From the NCBI RefSeq assembly GCF_030486405.1, contig NZ_CP129613.1, positions 1,922,001 through 1,986,000 on the forward strand: DNA of 64,000 bases, written 5' to 3'. The position numbers and the translations under genes are program-made. Every line of letters starts with the position of its first letter. Position 1 is the stretch's first letter. The stretch comes from Mycolicibacterium sp. HK-90. GTDB lineage: Bacteria; Actinomycetota; Actinomycetes; Mycobacteriales; Mycobacteriaceae. Of the stretch, positions 8,665-17,464 are shown in pieces. The notes under the pieces are model-generated. The model was not told where the DNA came from. It was given only the letters and a program-made list of their open reading frames with translations, and did not search any database.

Positions 8665-8904
8665 GTGGAGGTCAAAATCGGTGTCACGGACAGCCCGCGC
8701 GAGCTGACCTTCAACAGCGCGCAGACGCCCACCGAGGTGGAGCAGCAGGTCACCGAGGCGCTCAGCAAGGATTCGGGTGTGCTGGCGCTGACCGATGAGA
8801 AGGGACGGCGATTCCTGGTGCAGAACAGCCGGATCGCCTACGTCGAGATCGGCGCCGCCGATGTGCGCCGGGTCGGCTTCGGAGTGGGAGCGGAATCCGC
8901 CTGA
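8665..8904 (+). CDS. DUF3107 small protein (TB9.4 homologue)
   Basis: A 79-aa protein with the DUF3107 pattern EVKIGVTDSPREL, then TPTEVEQQV, DEKGRRFLVQNSRIAYVEIG and RRVGFGVG. Function is unknown; the family is confined largely to actinobacteria. The GTG at 8665 is preferred because AAGAAGGG lies 7-8 bases upstream; a GTG further up (VRKKEGSS) would add 8 residues and is also used in annotations of the homologue. It is convergent with, and almost touching, the TetR gene, whose stop is at 8908. Confidence 0.82.
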   Translation: MEVKIGVTDSPRELTFNSAQTPTEVEQQVTEALSKDSGVLALTDEKGRRFLVQNSRIAYVEIGAADVRRVGFGVGAESA

Positions 8905-8907
8905 GAT

Positions 8908-9711
<804 letters not shown>

Positions 9712-9767
9712 TCACGGCATTGCTGCGCCCCGGACCGATCCACAGGAGTCTGTGCCATCCTGGTCCG

Positions 9768-10805
9768 GTGACCTACGACCCGGGACGTCGCGGGGGTGGC
9801 CGTGTCCCGGCGCTGCGCAACGAGTGGCGGGAACCGCTGCGCGCCCAGCGAGATCCGATAGCCGCCGATTCGGGGCGCGCCCGATCCAACCGGGATGACC
9901 ACCAGCACTGGCGCAAGCAGACGTGGATCGGCCGCTTCGTGTCGACCTACGGCTGGCGCGCGTATGCGTTACCCGTGCTCATCGTGTTGACCGTGGTGGT
10001 GATCTACCAGACCATCACGGGCACCAGCGCCCCGCATTCCGCCCAGGACGAGGAAGGCCCCGTCCAAGGCCCGCCCACCATCGATGCGGCCGGCACCGCG
10101 ATCATCGGTGCGCCGCCCAAGGGGCTGACCCAATTCGACGCCAGCCTGCCGACCGGCATCCTTCCCGCAGGTGGCGCGTACACCGAAGCAGGCAACCGGA
10201 CGTGGCGGATCGTGCCCGGCACCACCCCGAAGGTCGGCGAGGGCACGACGAAGTCGTTCACCTACACCGTCGAGGTCGAGGACGGCGTCGACACCACCGC
10301 GTTCGGCGGTGACGAGGGATTCGCCCACATGGTCAGCGAGACCCTCGCCAACCCCAAGAGCTGGACGCACAACGGTCTGTTCGCCTTCACCCGGGTGGAT
10401 GAGAGCAGCGGCGTGGACCCCGATTTCCGGGTGTCGCTGACCTCCCCGATGACCGTGCGCGACGGCTGCGGGTACGACATCCAGTTGGAAGCGTCCTGCT
10501 ACAACCCGTCCTTCGACGGGCATCAGCCCCGCGTCTTCGTCAACGAGGCTCGCTGGGTCCGCGGCGCCGTGCCGTTCCAGGGGGACATCGGTTCTTACCG
10601 GCAGTACCTGATCAACCATGAGGTTGGTCACGCCATCGGTTATCAGCGGCACGAGGCCTGCGAGGCCAACGGGCAGCTGGCGCCGATCATGATGCAGCAG
10701 ACCTTCTCCACCTCGAACGACGACGCGGCCAAGTTCGACCCCGAGACGGTCAAGGCCGACGGTCTGACCTGCCGATTCAATCCCTGGCCCTACCCGATCG
10801 CCTGA
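9768..10805 (+). CDS. DUF3152 membrane-anchored putative zinc metalloprotease
   Basis: A 345-aa protein with a basic N-terminal tail, one membrane helix at about residues 66-85 (YALPVLIVLTVVVIY) and an extracytoplasmic domain. Near the C-terminus HEVGHAIGYQRHE matches the metzincin-type HExxHxxGxxH zinc site. Cys pairs (GCGYD, EASCYN, HEACEA, LTCRF) suggest disulfides. The substrate is unknown. The GTG at 9768 is chosen; no good ribosome site is seen, and longer starts up to 9585 are open but unlike the Rv3207c homologue. Its stop is followed by a short CCGCC/GGCGG hairpin. Confidence 0.8.
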   Translation: MTYDPGRRGGGRVPALRNEWREPLRAQRDPIAADSGRARSNRDDHQHWRKQTWIGRFVSTYGWRAYALPVLIVLTVVVIYQTITGTSAPHSAQDEEGPVQGPPTIDAAGTAIIGAPPKGLTQFDASLPTGILPAGGAYTEAGNRTWRIVPGTTPKVGEGTTKSFTYTVEVEDGVDTTAFGGDEGFAHMVSETLANPKSWTHNGLFAFTRVDESSGVDPDFRVSLTSPMTVRDGCGYDIQLEASCYNPSFDGHQPRVFVNEARWVRGAVPFQGDIGSYRQYLINHEVGHAIGYQRHEACEANGQLAPIMMQQTFSTSNDDAAKFDPETVKADGLTCRFNPWPYPIA

Positions 10806-10973
10806 CCGCCCGCGCGGCGGTGGATCGTCCCGCTGCGCACCGATGGCGCGACGCCCGGGGTGCTGCCCCGCGACCGTGGTGGCCCGCGAGTGGGAAGCAT
10901 CCGCACCGGATTACCGTTGTGGGTACGAGCAGCTGGGACGATGAAGTGACCACGAAGACTGAGGAGACATACG

Positions 10974-12164
10974 GTGTCCGCGAATTTGGACGTGTCGTTA
11001 CCGCCGTTGGTTGAGCCGGCCGCCGAGCTGACCCGCGAAGAGGTGACGCGCTACAGCCGCCACCTGATCATCCCGGACGTCGGAGTGATCGGGCAGAAGC
11101 GGCTGAAGAATGCCAAGGTGCTGGTGATCGGGGCCGGCGGCCTCGGTTCGCCGACGTTGCTGTACCTGGCCGCGGCCGGGGTGGGGACCATCGGCATCGT
11201 CGAGTTCGACGTGGTCGACGAGTCCAACCTGCAGCGCCAGATCATCCATGGGCAATCCGACATCGGCCGGTCGAAGGCGCAGAGCGCCAAGGAGTCGGTC
11301 CTGGAGATCAACCCGCTGGTGACGGTGAACCTGCACGAGTTCCGGCTGGAACCCGACAACGCGGTGGAGCTGTTCAGCCAGTACGACCTGATCCTGGACG
11401 GCACCGACAACTTCGCCACCCGCTACCTGGTCAACGACGCAGCCGTGCTGGCCGGCAAGCCCTACGTCTGGGGTTCGATCTACCGGTTCGAGGGTCAGGT
11501 GTCGGTGTTCTGGGAGGACGCCCCCGACGGTCTTGGCCTGAACTACCGCGATCTGTATCCCGAGCCGCCACCACCGGGCATGGTCCCGTCGTGCGCCGAA
11601 GGTGGCGTGCTCGGCATCCTGTGCGCCTCGATCGCATCGGTGATGGGTACCGAGGCGATCAAGCTCATCACCGGCATCGGCGAGCCGCTGCTGGGCCGCC
11701 TGATGGTCTACGACGCGCTGGAGATGTCGTACCGCACCATCCGGATCCGCAAGGATCCGTCGACGCCGAAGATCACCGAGCTCATCGACTACGAGGCGTT
11801 CTGCGGTGTCGTTTCGGATGCCGCTGCAGAGGCTGCTCAGGGTTCGACGGTCACCCCGCTGGAGCTGAAGGAACTGATCGACTCCGGTAAGCCGTTGGCG
11901 CTGATCGACGTCCGCGAACCCGTCGAGTGGGACATCAATCACATCGAGGGCGCCGAGCTCATTCCGAAGCCGACGTTCGAATCCGGTGACGCACTGGCCA
12001 AACTGCCGGTGGACCGGACACCGGTGCTGTACTGCAAGACCGGGATCCGGTCGGCCGAGGTGCTCGCCATCGTCAAGAAGGCCGGTTTTTCCGACGCGAT
12101 GCACCTGCAGGGCGGAATTGTGGCGTGGGCCAAGCAACTCGAACCCGACATGGTGATGTACTGA
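10974..12164 (+). CDS. moeZ: MoeZ: MoeB/ThiF adenylyltransferase with rhodanese domain
   Basis: A 396-aa enzyme that adenylates the C-terminal glycine of sulfur-carrier proteins and hands them sulfur, for molybdopterin, thiamine or CysO-dependent cysteine synthesis. Residues about 20-270 are the ThiF/E1-like domain with VIGAGGLGSPTLLYL for ATP binding and DGTDNFATRYLVND. Residues about 290-396 are a rhodanese domain with the sulfur-carrying Cys in LYCKTGIRSAEV. The GTG at 10974 has GAGGAG 7 bases upstream. The homologue Rv3206c is named moeB1 or moeZ. No moaD or cysO lies nearby. Confidence 0.93.
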   Translation: MSANLDVSLPPLVEPAAELTREEVTRYSRHLIIPDVGVIGQKRLKNAKVLVIGAGGLGSPTLLYLAAAGVGTIGIVEFDVVDESNLQRQIIHGQSDIGRSKAQSAKESVLEINPLVTVNLHEFRLEPDNAVELFSQYDLILDGTDNFATRYLVNDAAVLAGKPYVWGSIYRFEGQVSVFWEDAPDGLGLNYRDLYPEPPPPGMVPSCAEGGVLGILCASIASVMGTEAIKLITGIGEPLLGRLMVYDALEMSYRTIRIRKDPSTPKITELIDYEAFCGVVSDAAAEAAQGSTVTPLELKELIDSGKPLALIDVREPVEWDINHIEGAELIPKPTFESGDALAKLPVDRTPVLYCKTGIRSAEVLAIVKKAGFSDAMHLQGGIVAWAKQLEPDMVMY

Positions 12165-12188
12165 CGGCTCGTTAGCCGGTTAACCGCT

Positions 12189-12194
12189 TAGGCT
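12189..12194 (+). promoter_or_regulatory. -10 element TAGGCT, probable leaderless start
   Basis: TAGGCT ends 6 bases before the GTG at 12201, and no ribosome site precedes that codon. Confidence 0.55.
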
Positions 12195-12200
12195 GAGGCT

Positions 12201-13055
12201 GTGAGTGTGGAACGGCCGCCGGAACATGTGCTGGCGGCGTTCGGCCTGTCCGGGGTGCGCCCGGTCCCGCTCGGCTCGAGCTGGGAGGGTGGCTGGCGCT
12301 GCGGCGAAGTGGTGATGTCATTGGTTCCCGACCACGCCCGTGCGGCGTGGTCGGCGAAAGTGCGTGAATCGCTGTTCGTCGACGGGGTTCGTCTGGCCCG
12401 CCCGGTGCGCTCGACGGACGGCCGGTACGTGGTGGCCGGATGGCGGGCCGATACGTTCGTGGCGGGCACACCGGAGCCGCGTCATGACGAAGTGGTGTCG
12501 GCGGCAGTGCGTTTGCACGAGGCCACCACGAAGCTGGAGCGACCACGCTTCCTCACCCAACCCCCGGTGGCGCCGTGGGCCGATGTCGATGTGTTCATCG
12601 CCGCCGACCGGGCGGCCTGGGAGGACCGGCCGCTGCATTCCCTGCCGCCCGGCGCCAGGGTCTCGCCCGGATCGGCCGACGGCCAACGCTCCGTGGAGCT
12701 GATCAACCAACTCGCGAGCCTGCGCAGGCCGACCAAGAGCGCCAGCCAGTTGGTCCATGGTGACCTTTACGGCACAGTGCTTTTCGCCGGGACGGCCGCG
12801 CCCGGAATCACCGACATCACACCGTACTGGCGCCCGGCGCCGTGGGCCGCAGGCGTGGTGGTCGTCGATGCGCTGTCGTGGGGTGATGCCGACGACGGCC
12901 TGGTCGAACGGTGGGATTCGCTCCCGGAGTGGCCGCAGATGTTGTTGCGGGCGTTGATTTTCCGGCTGGCCGTGCATGCCCTGCACCCCCGGTCCACCGC
13001 GGCGGCGTTCCCCGGCCTGGCCCGCACGGCCTCACTGGTCCGGCTGATCCTCTGA
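12201..13055 (+). CDS. TIGR02569-type actinobacterial protein with kinase-like fold
   Basis: A 284-aa protein resembling the TIGR02569 family. LVHGDLYGTVLF and the later VVVVDALSWGDADDG recall the catalytic loop (HGDxxxxNvLf) and metal loop of aminoglycoside phosphotransferase-like kinases. The catalytic Asn of the loop is replaced by Thr and the metal loop is altered, so kinase activity is doubtful. Function unknown. Matches Rv3205c in order. It starts 36 bases after moeZ, probably with its own leaderless promoter. Confidence 0.75.
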   Translation: MSVERPPEHVLAAFGLSGVRPVPLGSSWEGGWRCGEVVMSLVPDHARAAWSAKVRESLFVDGVRLARPVRSTDGRYVVAGWRADTFVAGTPEPRHDEVVSAAVRLHEATTKLERPRFLTQPPVAPWADVDVFIAADRAAWEDRPLHSLPPGARVSPGSADGQRSVELINQLASLRRPTKSASQLVHGDLYGTVLFAGTAAPGITDITPYWRPAPWAAGVVVVDALSWGDADDGLVERWDSLPEWPQMLLRALIFRLAVHALHPRSTAAAFPGLARTASLVRLIL

Positions 13056-13077
13056 GCTCACCTTCCTCCGGCTCGCG

Positions 13078-13374
13078 CTAGAAGGTGTGCCGGTACTCGG
13101 ACAGGCGCACCCGCCCGTCGACGGCCAGCACCCCCTCGGCACGCAGGCGTTCCAGTTGCCGGGTGGCCAGGTGCGGGGCCGGGCGCCCGGACGCCGGGAT
13201 CACCCGGTGCCAGGGCAGGTCCGAGGAATCGGTCCGCATGATCCAGCCGACGATCCGCGGGCTGGAAAGGTCTGCGGCATCGGCGATGTCGCCGTAGGTG
13301 CTGACCCGGCCCGACGGGATCGCGGCGACCAACGCCCGCACCGCTTCCACCTGCTCCTCGGTGACGGCAGGCAT
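13078..13374 (-). CDS. Alkyltransferase-like protein (ATL)
   Basis: A 98-aa protein built like the DNA-binding half of O6-alkylguanine-DNA alkyltransferase: IPSGRVSTYGDIA, a recognition helix with the Arg finger in SSPRIVGWIMR, and LPWHRVIPASGRP. The active-site PCHRV is PWHRV here, so the methyl-accepting Cys is Trp. This is the mark of ATL proteins, which bind O6-alkylguanine and flag it for nucleotide excision repair rather than repairing it. One base separates its ATG from the lipV stop, so the two are co-transcribed. Matches Rv3204. Confidence 0.88.
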   Translation of the reverse strand: MPAVTEEQVEAVRALVAAIPSGRVSTYGDIADAADLSSPRIVGWIMRTDSSDLPWHRVIPASGRPAPHLATRQLERLRAEGVLAVDGRVRLSEYRHTF

Positions 13375-13375
13375 G

Positions 13376-14149
13376 TCAGCCCAGTTGCTCGAGGATCAGC
13401 TTCGCGGTCTCGGCGGGTTTGGCCTGGGCCACCATGTGATCGCAATCCCAATCCAGCAGGCTGAAGTCCGAGCCGAGATGTCCACTCAGCGCACTGATGA
13501 GACCGTCACGCGCATACGGTGGGCTGGTGCGGGTGGCACGGACCAGAACCGTGGGAGTGCCCTTGCGTGGCAGCGCAACCGGGCGGGCGAGCTCGCTCCA
13601 GTACGACATCATCGCGGGGATGCTGATCCGCCAGCCGTAGCGTCCGTCGGGCAGTTCGACGAGGTGCTCGTCGAGGTCGCGGTCCAATTCCGCCGGGGAC
13701 ACCTCACCCCACGAACCGTTGGCCTTCTCGGCACGGGCCTCGGCGCGGTCGGGATAGTCGGGTGAGGCCATCATGCTGTCGGCGATCTCGCGCATCCAGT
13801 CCCCGTCGAGCTCCACCGCGGGATCCAAGAGCACCAGGCCGCTGACCAGGTCCGGATGCGCCGCAGCGAGATTGAGGGCCACCGCACCTCCGAACGAATG
13901 CCCGGCCACCAGGGTCGGACGATCCAGCAGAGCCGCCAGGGCATCGACATTGGCGTCGAGCGTCCACGGCGCCGACCACGACGAGCGACCGTGACCGAGC
14001 AGATCTGGTGCGAGCACCGCCACCTCGGGCAGGTGCTGCTCGGCCAGCGTCTTCCAGCGTTGACCGTGCCCGGTCAACCCGTGGATGAGCAGCAGCCGGG
14101 GCGGCTGGGTGGGTCCGTAGCGGTGAACATTCAACTTCGCGACTGACAT
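13376..14149 (-). CDS. lipV: Alpha/beta hydrolase LipV-like
   Basis: A 257-aa alpha/beta-hydrolase. The oxyanion-hole region is LLIHGLTGHG, the nucleophile elbow is AGHSFGGAVAL (Ser), and a late DHM supplies the His (DCDHMVAQAKP). No signal peptide is visible, so it is probably cytosolic. The M. tuberculosis homologue LipV (Rv3203) is described as a lipase/esterase. The ATG at 14149 gives the family start (MSVAKLNVHRYG). First gene of a lipV-ATL operon, divergent from adnA across a tandem repeat. Confidence 0.82.
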   Translation of the reverse strand: MSVAKLNVHRYGPTQPPRLLLIHGLTGHGQRWKTLAEQHLPEVAVLAPDLLGHGRSSWSAPWTLDANVDALAALLDRPTLVAGHSFGGAVALNLAAAHPDLVSGLVLLDPAVELDGDWMREIADSMMASPDYPDRAEARAEKANGSWGEVSPAELDRDLDEHLVELPDGRYGWRISIPAMMSYWSELARPVALPRKGTPTVLVRATRTSPPYARDGLISALSGHLGSDFSLLDWDCDHMVAQAKPAETAKLILEQLG

Positions 14150-14170
14150 TCCGTTGATGCTGCCAGGTCC

Positions 14171-14286
14171 GCTACTTGTCGGTTGCACTCGCTCCAATCC
14201 GCTCCGCTACTTGTCGGGCTATTCGCTCCAATCCGCTCCGCTACTTGTCGGGCTATTCGCTCCAATCCGCTCCGCTACTTGTCGGT
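14171..14286. repeat. 34-base tandem repeat, about 3.4 copies, in the lipV-adnA divergent gap
   Basis: Copies start at 14171 (35 bases, slightly diverged), 14206 and 14240 (34 bases, identical), with a partial copy at 14274. Each begins GCTACTTGTCGG and ends GCTCCAATCCGCTCC. The array fills most of the gap between the divergent starts at 14149 and 14309, so it must overlap or space their promoters. The identical copies indicate recent expansion, making it a possible length-variable locus. Confidence 0.85.
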
Positions 14287-14308
14287 CCCTTCTGGTGTCA
14301 TGCCTTCC

Positions 14309-17300
14309 ATGACCACACAACACGTCGAACCCGACCTGGCGGGCACCGAGCTGCTGGCACCGGGGCGTGGCGGTGTGGTGCGGGTGCTGGGCGGGCCCGG
14401 CACCGGGAAGAGCTCACTGCTGATCAACACTGCGGTCGAGCACATCGCGGCGGGCACCGATCCCGAATCGGTGTTGTTGTTGACGGGTTCGGCCCGGCTG
14501 CGTGGCGAGGCCAGGGCCGCCATCACCGCCAGGATGCTCGGGGCCGGCACGCACGGTGTCGTGCGGGAACCGCTGGTGCGCACCGTGCACTCCTATGCGT
14601 TCGCTCTGCTTCGGCTGGCGGCCCAGCGCAACGGTGACCCGCCGCCGCGGCTGATCACCACCGCCGAACAGGACGGCATCATCCGAGAACTGCTGGCCGG
14701 CGATCTGGAGGATGGCCCAAATTCACCCGTGGGCTGGCCCGAGCAGCTGTGGCCGGCGTTGAGCACCGCGGGCTTCGCCACCGAGCTGCGCGATCTGATG
14801 GCCCGCTGCACCGAGCGCGGGGTGGATCCGCGTGCGCTGCAACGGTTGGGGCGGTCCGCGGGTCGCCCGGAATGGTTGGCGGCCGGGCGGTTTGCCCAGG
14901 CCTACGAGCAGATCATGCTGCTGCGCTCGGCCGTGGGCATGGCCGCACCGCAGGCCACGGTCCCGGCGCTGGGGGCGGCCGAACTCGTCGGGGCGGCCCT
15001 GGAGGCACTCGGCACCGACGCCGATCTGCTGGCCGCGGAGCGGGCCCGGATCAGCCTGTTGCTGGTCGACGACGCCCAGCACCTCGATCCGCAGGCTGCC
15101 CTGTTGGTCCGGGTGCTCGCCGCCCGTGCCGGGTTGACCGTCATCGCAGGCGATCCCGACCAGGCGGTGTTCGGTTACCGCGGCGCCGATCCCGTGTTGT
15201 TGCGCGACCACGGTGACACCGACGCCCCCGCGATCACCCTGACCCGGTCGCACCGCTGCTCTCCCGCGGTCGCCGCGGCGATCTCGGGCATCGCTCGCCG
15301 GCTGCCCGGAGTCGGGGCCGCCCGCGTGTTGGACGGCAACCCGGAACACGGGGAGGGCGAGGTGAGCGTCCGGTTGGCCGCCACGCCGCACGCCGAGAAC
15401 ACCTATGTCGCCGATGCTCTGCGCCGCGCGCACCTGATGGACGGGGTGCCCTGGTCAGAGATGGCCGTCGTCGTGCGGTCTGTCCCACGGGTGGGTGCGG
15501 CGCTGGCCCGTGCGCTGAGCGCGGCCGGCGTACCGGTGCAGGCGACCGGCGCCGATCTGGGGCTCGCGCAACGACCTGCGGTCGCGGCCCTGCTGACGGT
15601 GTTGGAGACGACAGCATCCGGGTACCTGGACGGGGACAGCGCGATCGCTTTGCTCACCGGTCCGATCGGACGGGTCGATCCGGTGACCCTGCGCCAGTTG
15701 CGCCGGGCGCTGCGCCGCGCCGACGGCTCCACGCCGCCCCGGGATTTCACCGAGCTGCTCGTCGCCGCCATCGACTCGGAGCCGGCCGGCTTGTCCGCCG
15801 AGCATCTCAAGCCGCTGCGCCGGTTGCGGTCGGTACTGGCCGCCGCGCGCCGCAGTGAGCGTGACGGCGCCGATCCGCGCTACACGTTGTGGCAGGCCTG
15901 GAATGCCTGCCGGTTGCAGCCGCGCTGGCTGGCCGCCAGCGAGCGGGGCGGCACGATCGGGGCACAGGCAGACCGTGACCTGGACGCGGTGACCGCGCTG
16001 TTCGATGTGGCCGATCAGTATGTGGCCCGCACGGCCGGGGCGTCGCTGCGGGGCCTGGTAGACCACGTCGCGGCGCTGGGCACCTCGATCTCGGCGGCGG
16101 ATACCGACCCGCGGGCCGAGGCGGTGTCGGTGCTCAGCGCACACGGCGCACTCGGCCGCGAATGGGATTTCGTGGTTATCGCCGGCGTGCAGGAGGGATT
16201 GTGGCCCAACACGATTCCGCGCGGTGGCATCCTGGGAACACAGAATCTCGTCGACGTCCTCGACGGGGTGGCCGCGCCGACCGACCGCGTGGTGTCGACC
16301 CGGGCGCCACTGCTGGCCGAGGAGCGACGCCTGTTGATGGCGGCCATGGGCCGGGCCCGCACCCGGCTGCTGGTCACCGCCGTCGACAGCGACGGAGGGG
16401 ACGAATCGCTGCTGCCGTCGCCGTTCTGCACCGAATTGGCCGAGATGGCAGGCGAATCCGAGCCGTTGCCGCCCCTGGCCGCGCCGCGGGTGCTGGTGCC
16501 TTCGGCCGTGGTCGGCCGGCTGCGGGCCGTCGTGTGCGCACCGGAAGGCGCGGTGGACGACGAGTCCCGATCCTGTGCGGCAGCACAATTGGCCAGGCTG
16601 GCCGCTGCCGGCGTGCCGGGGGCCGATCCGGCGCAATGGCACGGCATGACCGCGCTGTCCACCGAGGAGGCGCTGTGGTCGGAAACAGACGGCGTGGTGC
16701 CTGAGGTTGTCTTGTCGCCGTCGACGCTGCAGATGCTCACCGACTGCCCGTTGCGGTGGCTGCTGGAGCGGCACGGCGGCAGCGACGGCCGGGATGTGCG
16801 TTCGACGGTGGGGTCGTTGCTGCACGCGCTGGTCTCCGATTCCGGCAAGACCGAGAACCAATTGATCAACGATCTGGAAAAGGTCTGGGAGGACTTGCCT
16901 TTCGAGGCCAAGTGGTATTCGGACAACGAGCTGTCGCGGCACCGCGCGATGTTGGAGACCTTCACCCGGTGGCGGACCGACACCCGTGACCAACTGACCG
17001 AGGTCGCGACCGAGATCGATGTCGACGGCGTGATCGTCGAACCGGGGGCCGAGAGCCCGGGGGTTCGGGTGCGGGGCCGGTTGGATCGTCTCGAGCGGGA
17101 CCGGGCGGATCGGCTCGTGGTGGTCGACCTCAAGACCGGCAAGAGTCCGGTCACCAAGGACGATGCGCAGAAGCACGCCCAGCTGGCCACCTACCAGCTC
17201 GCGGTGGCGGCGGGCTTGTTGCCGCACGGGGATGAGCCGGGCGGCGGCAGGTTGGTATACCTGGGCAAGGCGGGCGCGGCCGGCGCCACCGAACGCGAAC

Positions 17301-17464
17301 AGGATCCGATGACTTCCGATACCCGTGCCGACTGGTTGGGCACCGTCAGCGCCGCGGCGGCCGCCACGGCCGGGCCGCAGTTCACCGCCCGGGTCAACGA
17401 CGGCTGCTCGAACTGCCCGGTGCGGTCATCGTGCCCCGCCCAGGCCGTCGGAGACCGGTCATGA
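14309..17464 (+). CDS. adnA: AdnA subunit of the AdnAB helicase-nuclease
   Basis: A 1051-aa subunit of the mycobacterial double-strand-break resecting machine. The N-terminal UvrD-like motor has Walker A GGPGTGKSS, motif II as LLVDDAQHLD, motif III VIAGDPDQAVFGYRG and a late GALGREWDFVVIAGVQEG. The DDAQ in place of DExQ suggests a weakened motor, in line with reports that AdnB is the main motor. The C-terminal RecB-like nuclease (about 850-1045) has GRLDRLE, VVDLKTGK and YQLAV. Cys in TDCPLRW together with CSNCPVRSSCP fit an AddB-type Fe-S cluster. The start at 14309 is favoured over 14300. Its stop overlaps the adnB ATG. Confidence 0.92.
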   Translation: MTTQHVEPDLAGTELLAPGRGGVVRVLGGPGTGKSSLLINTAVEHIAAGTDPESVLLLTGSARLRGEARAAITARMLGAGTHGVVREPLVRTVHSYAFALLRLAAQRNGDPPPRLITTAEQDGIIRELLAGDLEDGPNSPVGWPEQLWPALSTAGFATELRDLMARCTERGVDPRALQRLGRSAGRPEWLAAGRFAQAYEQIMLLRSAVGMAAPQATVPALGAAELVGAALEALGTDADLLAAERARISLLLVDDAQHLDPQAALLVRVLAARAGLTVIAGDPDQAVFGYRGADPVLLRDHGDTDAPAITLTRSHRCSPAVAAAISGIARRLPGVGAARVLDGNPEHGEGEVSVRLAATPHAENTYVADALRRAHLMDGVPWSEMAVVVRSVPRVGAALARALSAAGVPVQATGADLGLAQRPAVAALLTVLETTASGYLDGDSAIALLTGPIGRVDPVTLRQLRRALRRADGSTPPRDFTELLVAAIDSEPAGLSAEHLKPLRRLRSVLAAARRSERDGADPRYTLWQAWNACRLQPRWLAASERGGTIGAQADRDLDAVTALFDVADQYVARTAGASLRGLVDHVAALGTSISAADTDPRAEAVSVLSAHGALGREWDFVVIAGVQEGLWPNTIPRGGILGTQNLVDVLDGVAAPTDRVVSTRAPLLAEERRLLMAAMGRARTRLLVTAVDSDGGDESLLPSPFCTELAEMAGESEPLPPLAAPRVLVPSAVVGRLRAVVCAPEGAVDDESRSCAAAQLARLAAAGVPGADPAQWHGMTALSTEEALWSETDGVVPEVVLSPSTLQMLTDCPLRWLLERHGGSDGRDVRSTVGSLLHALVSDSGKTENQLINDLEKVWEDLPFEAKWYSDNELSRHRAMLETFTRWRTDTRDQLTEVATEIDVDGVIVEPGAESPGVRVRGRLDRLERDRADRLVVVDLKTGKSPVTKDDAQKHAQLATYQLAVAAGLLPHGDEPGGGRLVYLGKAGAAGATEREQDPMTSDTRADWLGTVSAAAAATAGPQFTARVNDGCSNCPVRSSCPAQAVGDRS

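Noticed and set aside
10919..11014. A 31-codon GTG frame overlapping the moeZ start, downstream of TACCGT
   Set aside because: The -10-like box ends 1 base before the GTG, too close for a leaderless start, and there is no ribosome site or conserved pattern.
12201..13055. Considered as an active aminoglycoside phosphotransferase
   Set aside because: The catalytic-loop Asn is Thr and the metal loop is altered, so only the fold resemblance is reported.
13056..13077. Considered as a regulatory gap between Rv3205c-like and ATL genes
   Set aside because: The genes are convergent and the 22 bases show no stem or box.
14171..14286. Short regular repeats considered as a CRISPR remnant
   Set aside because: The copies are contiguous, 34 bases, with no unique spacers and no cas genes; it is a simple tandem repeat.
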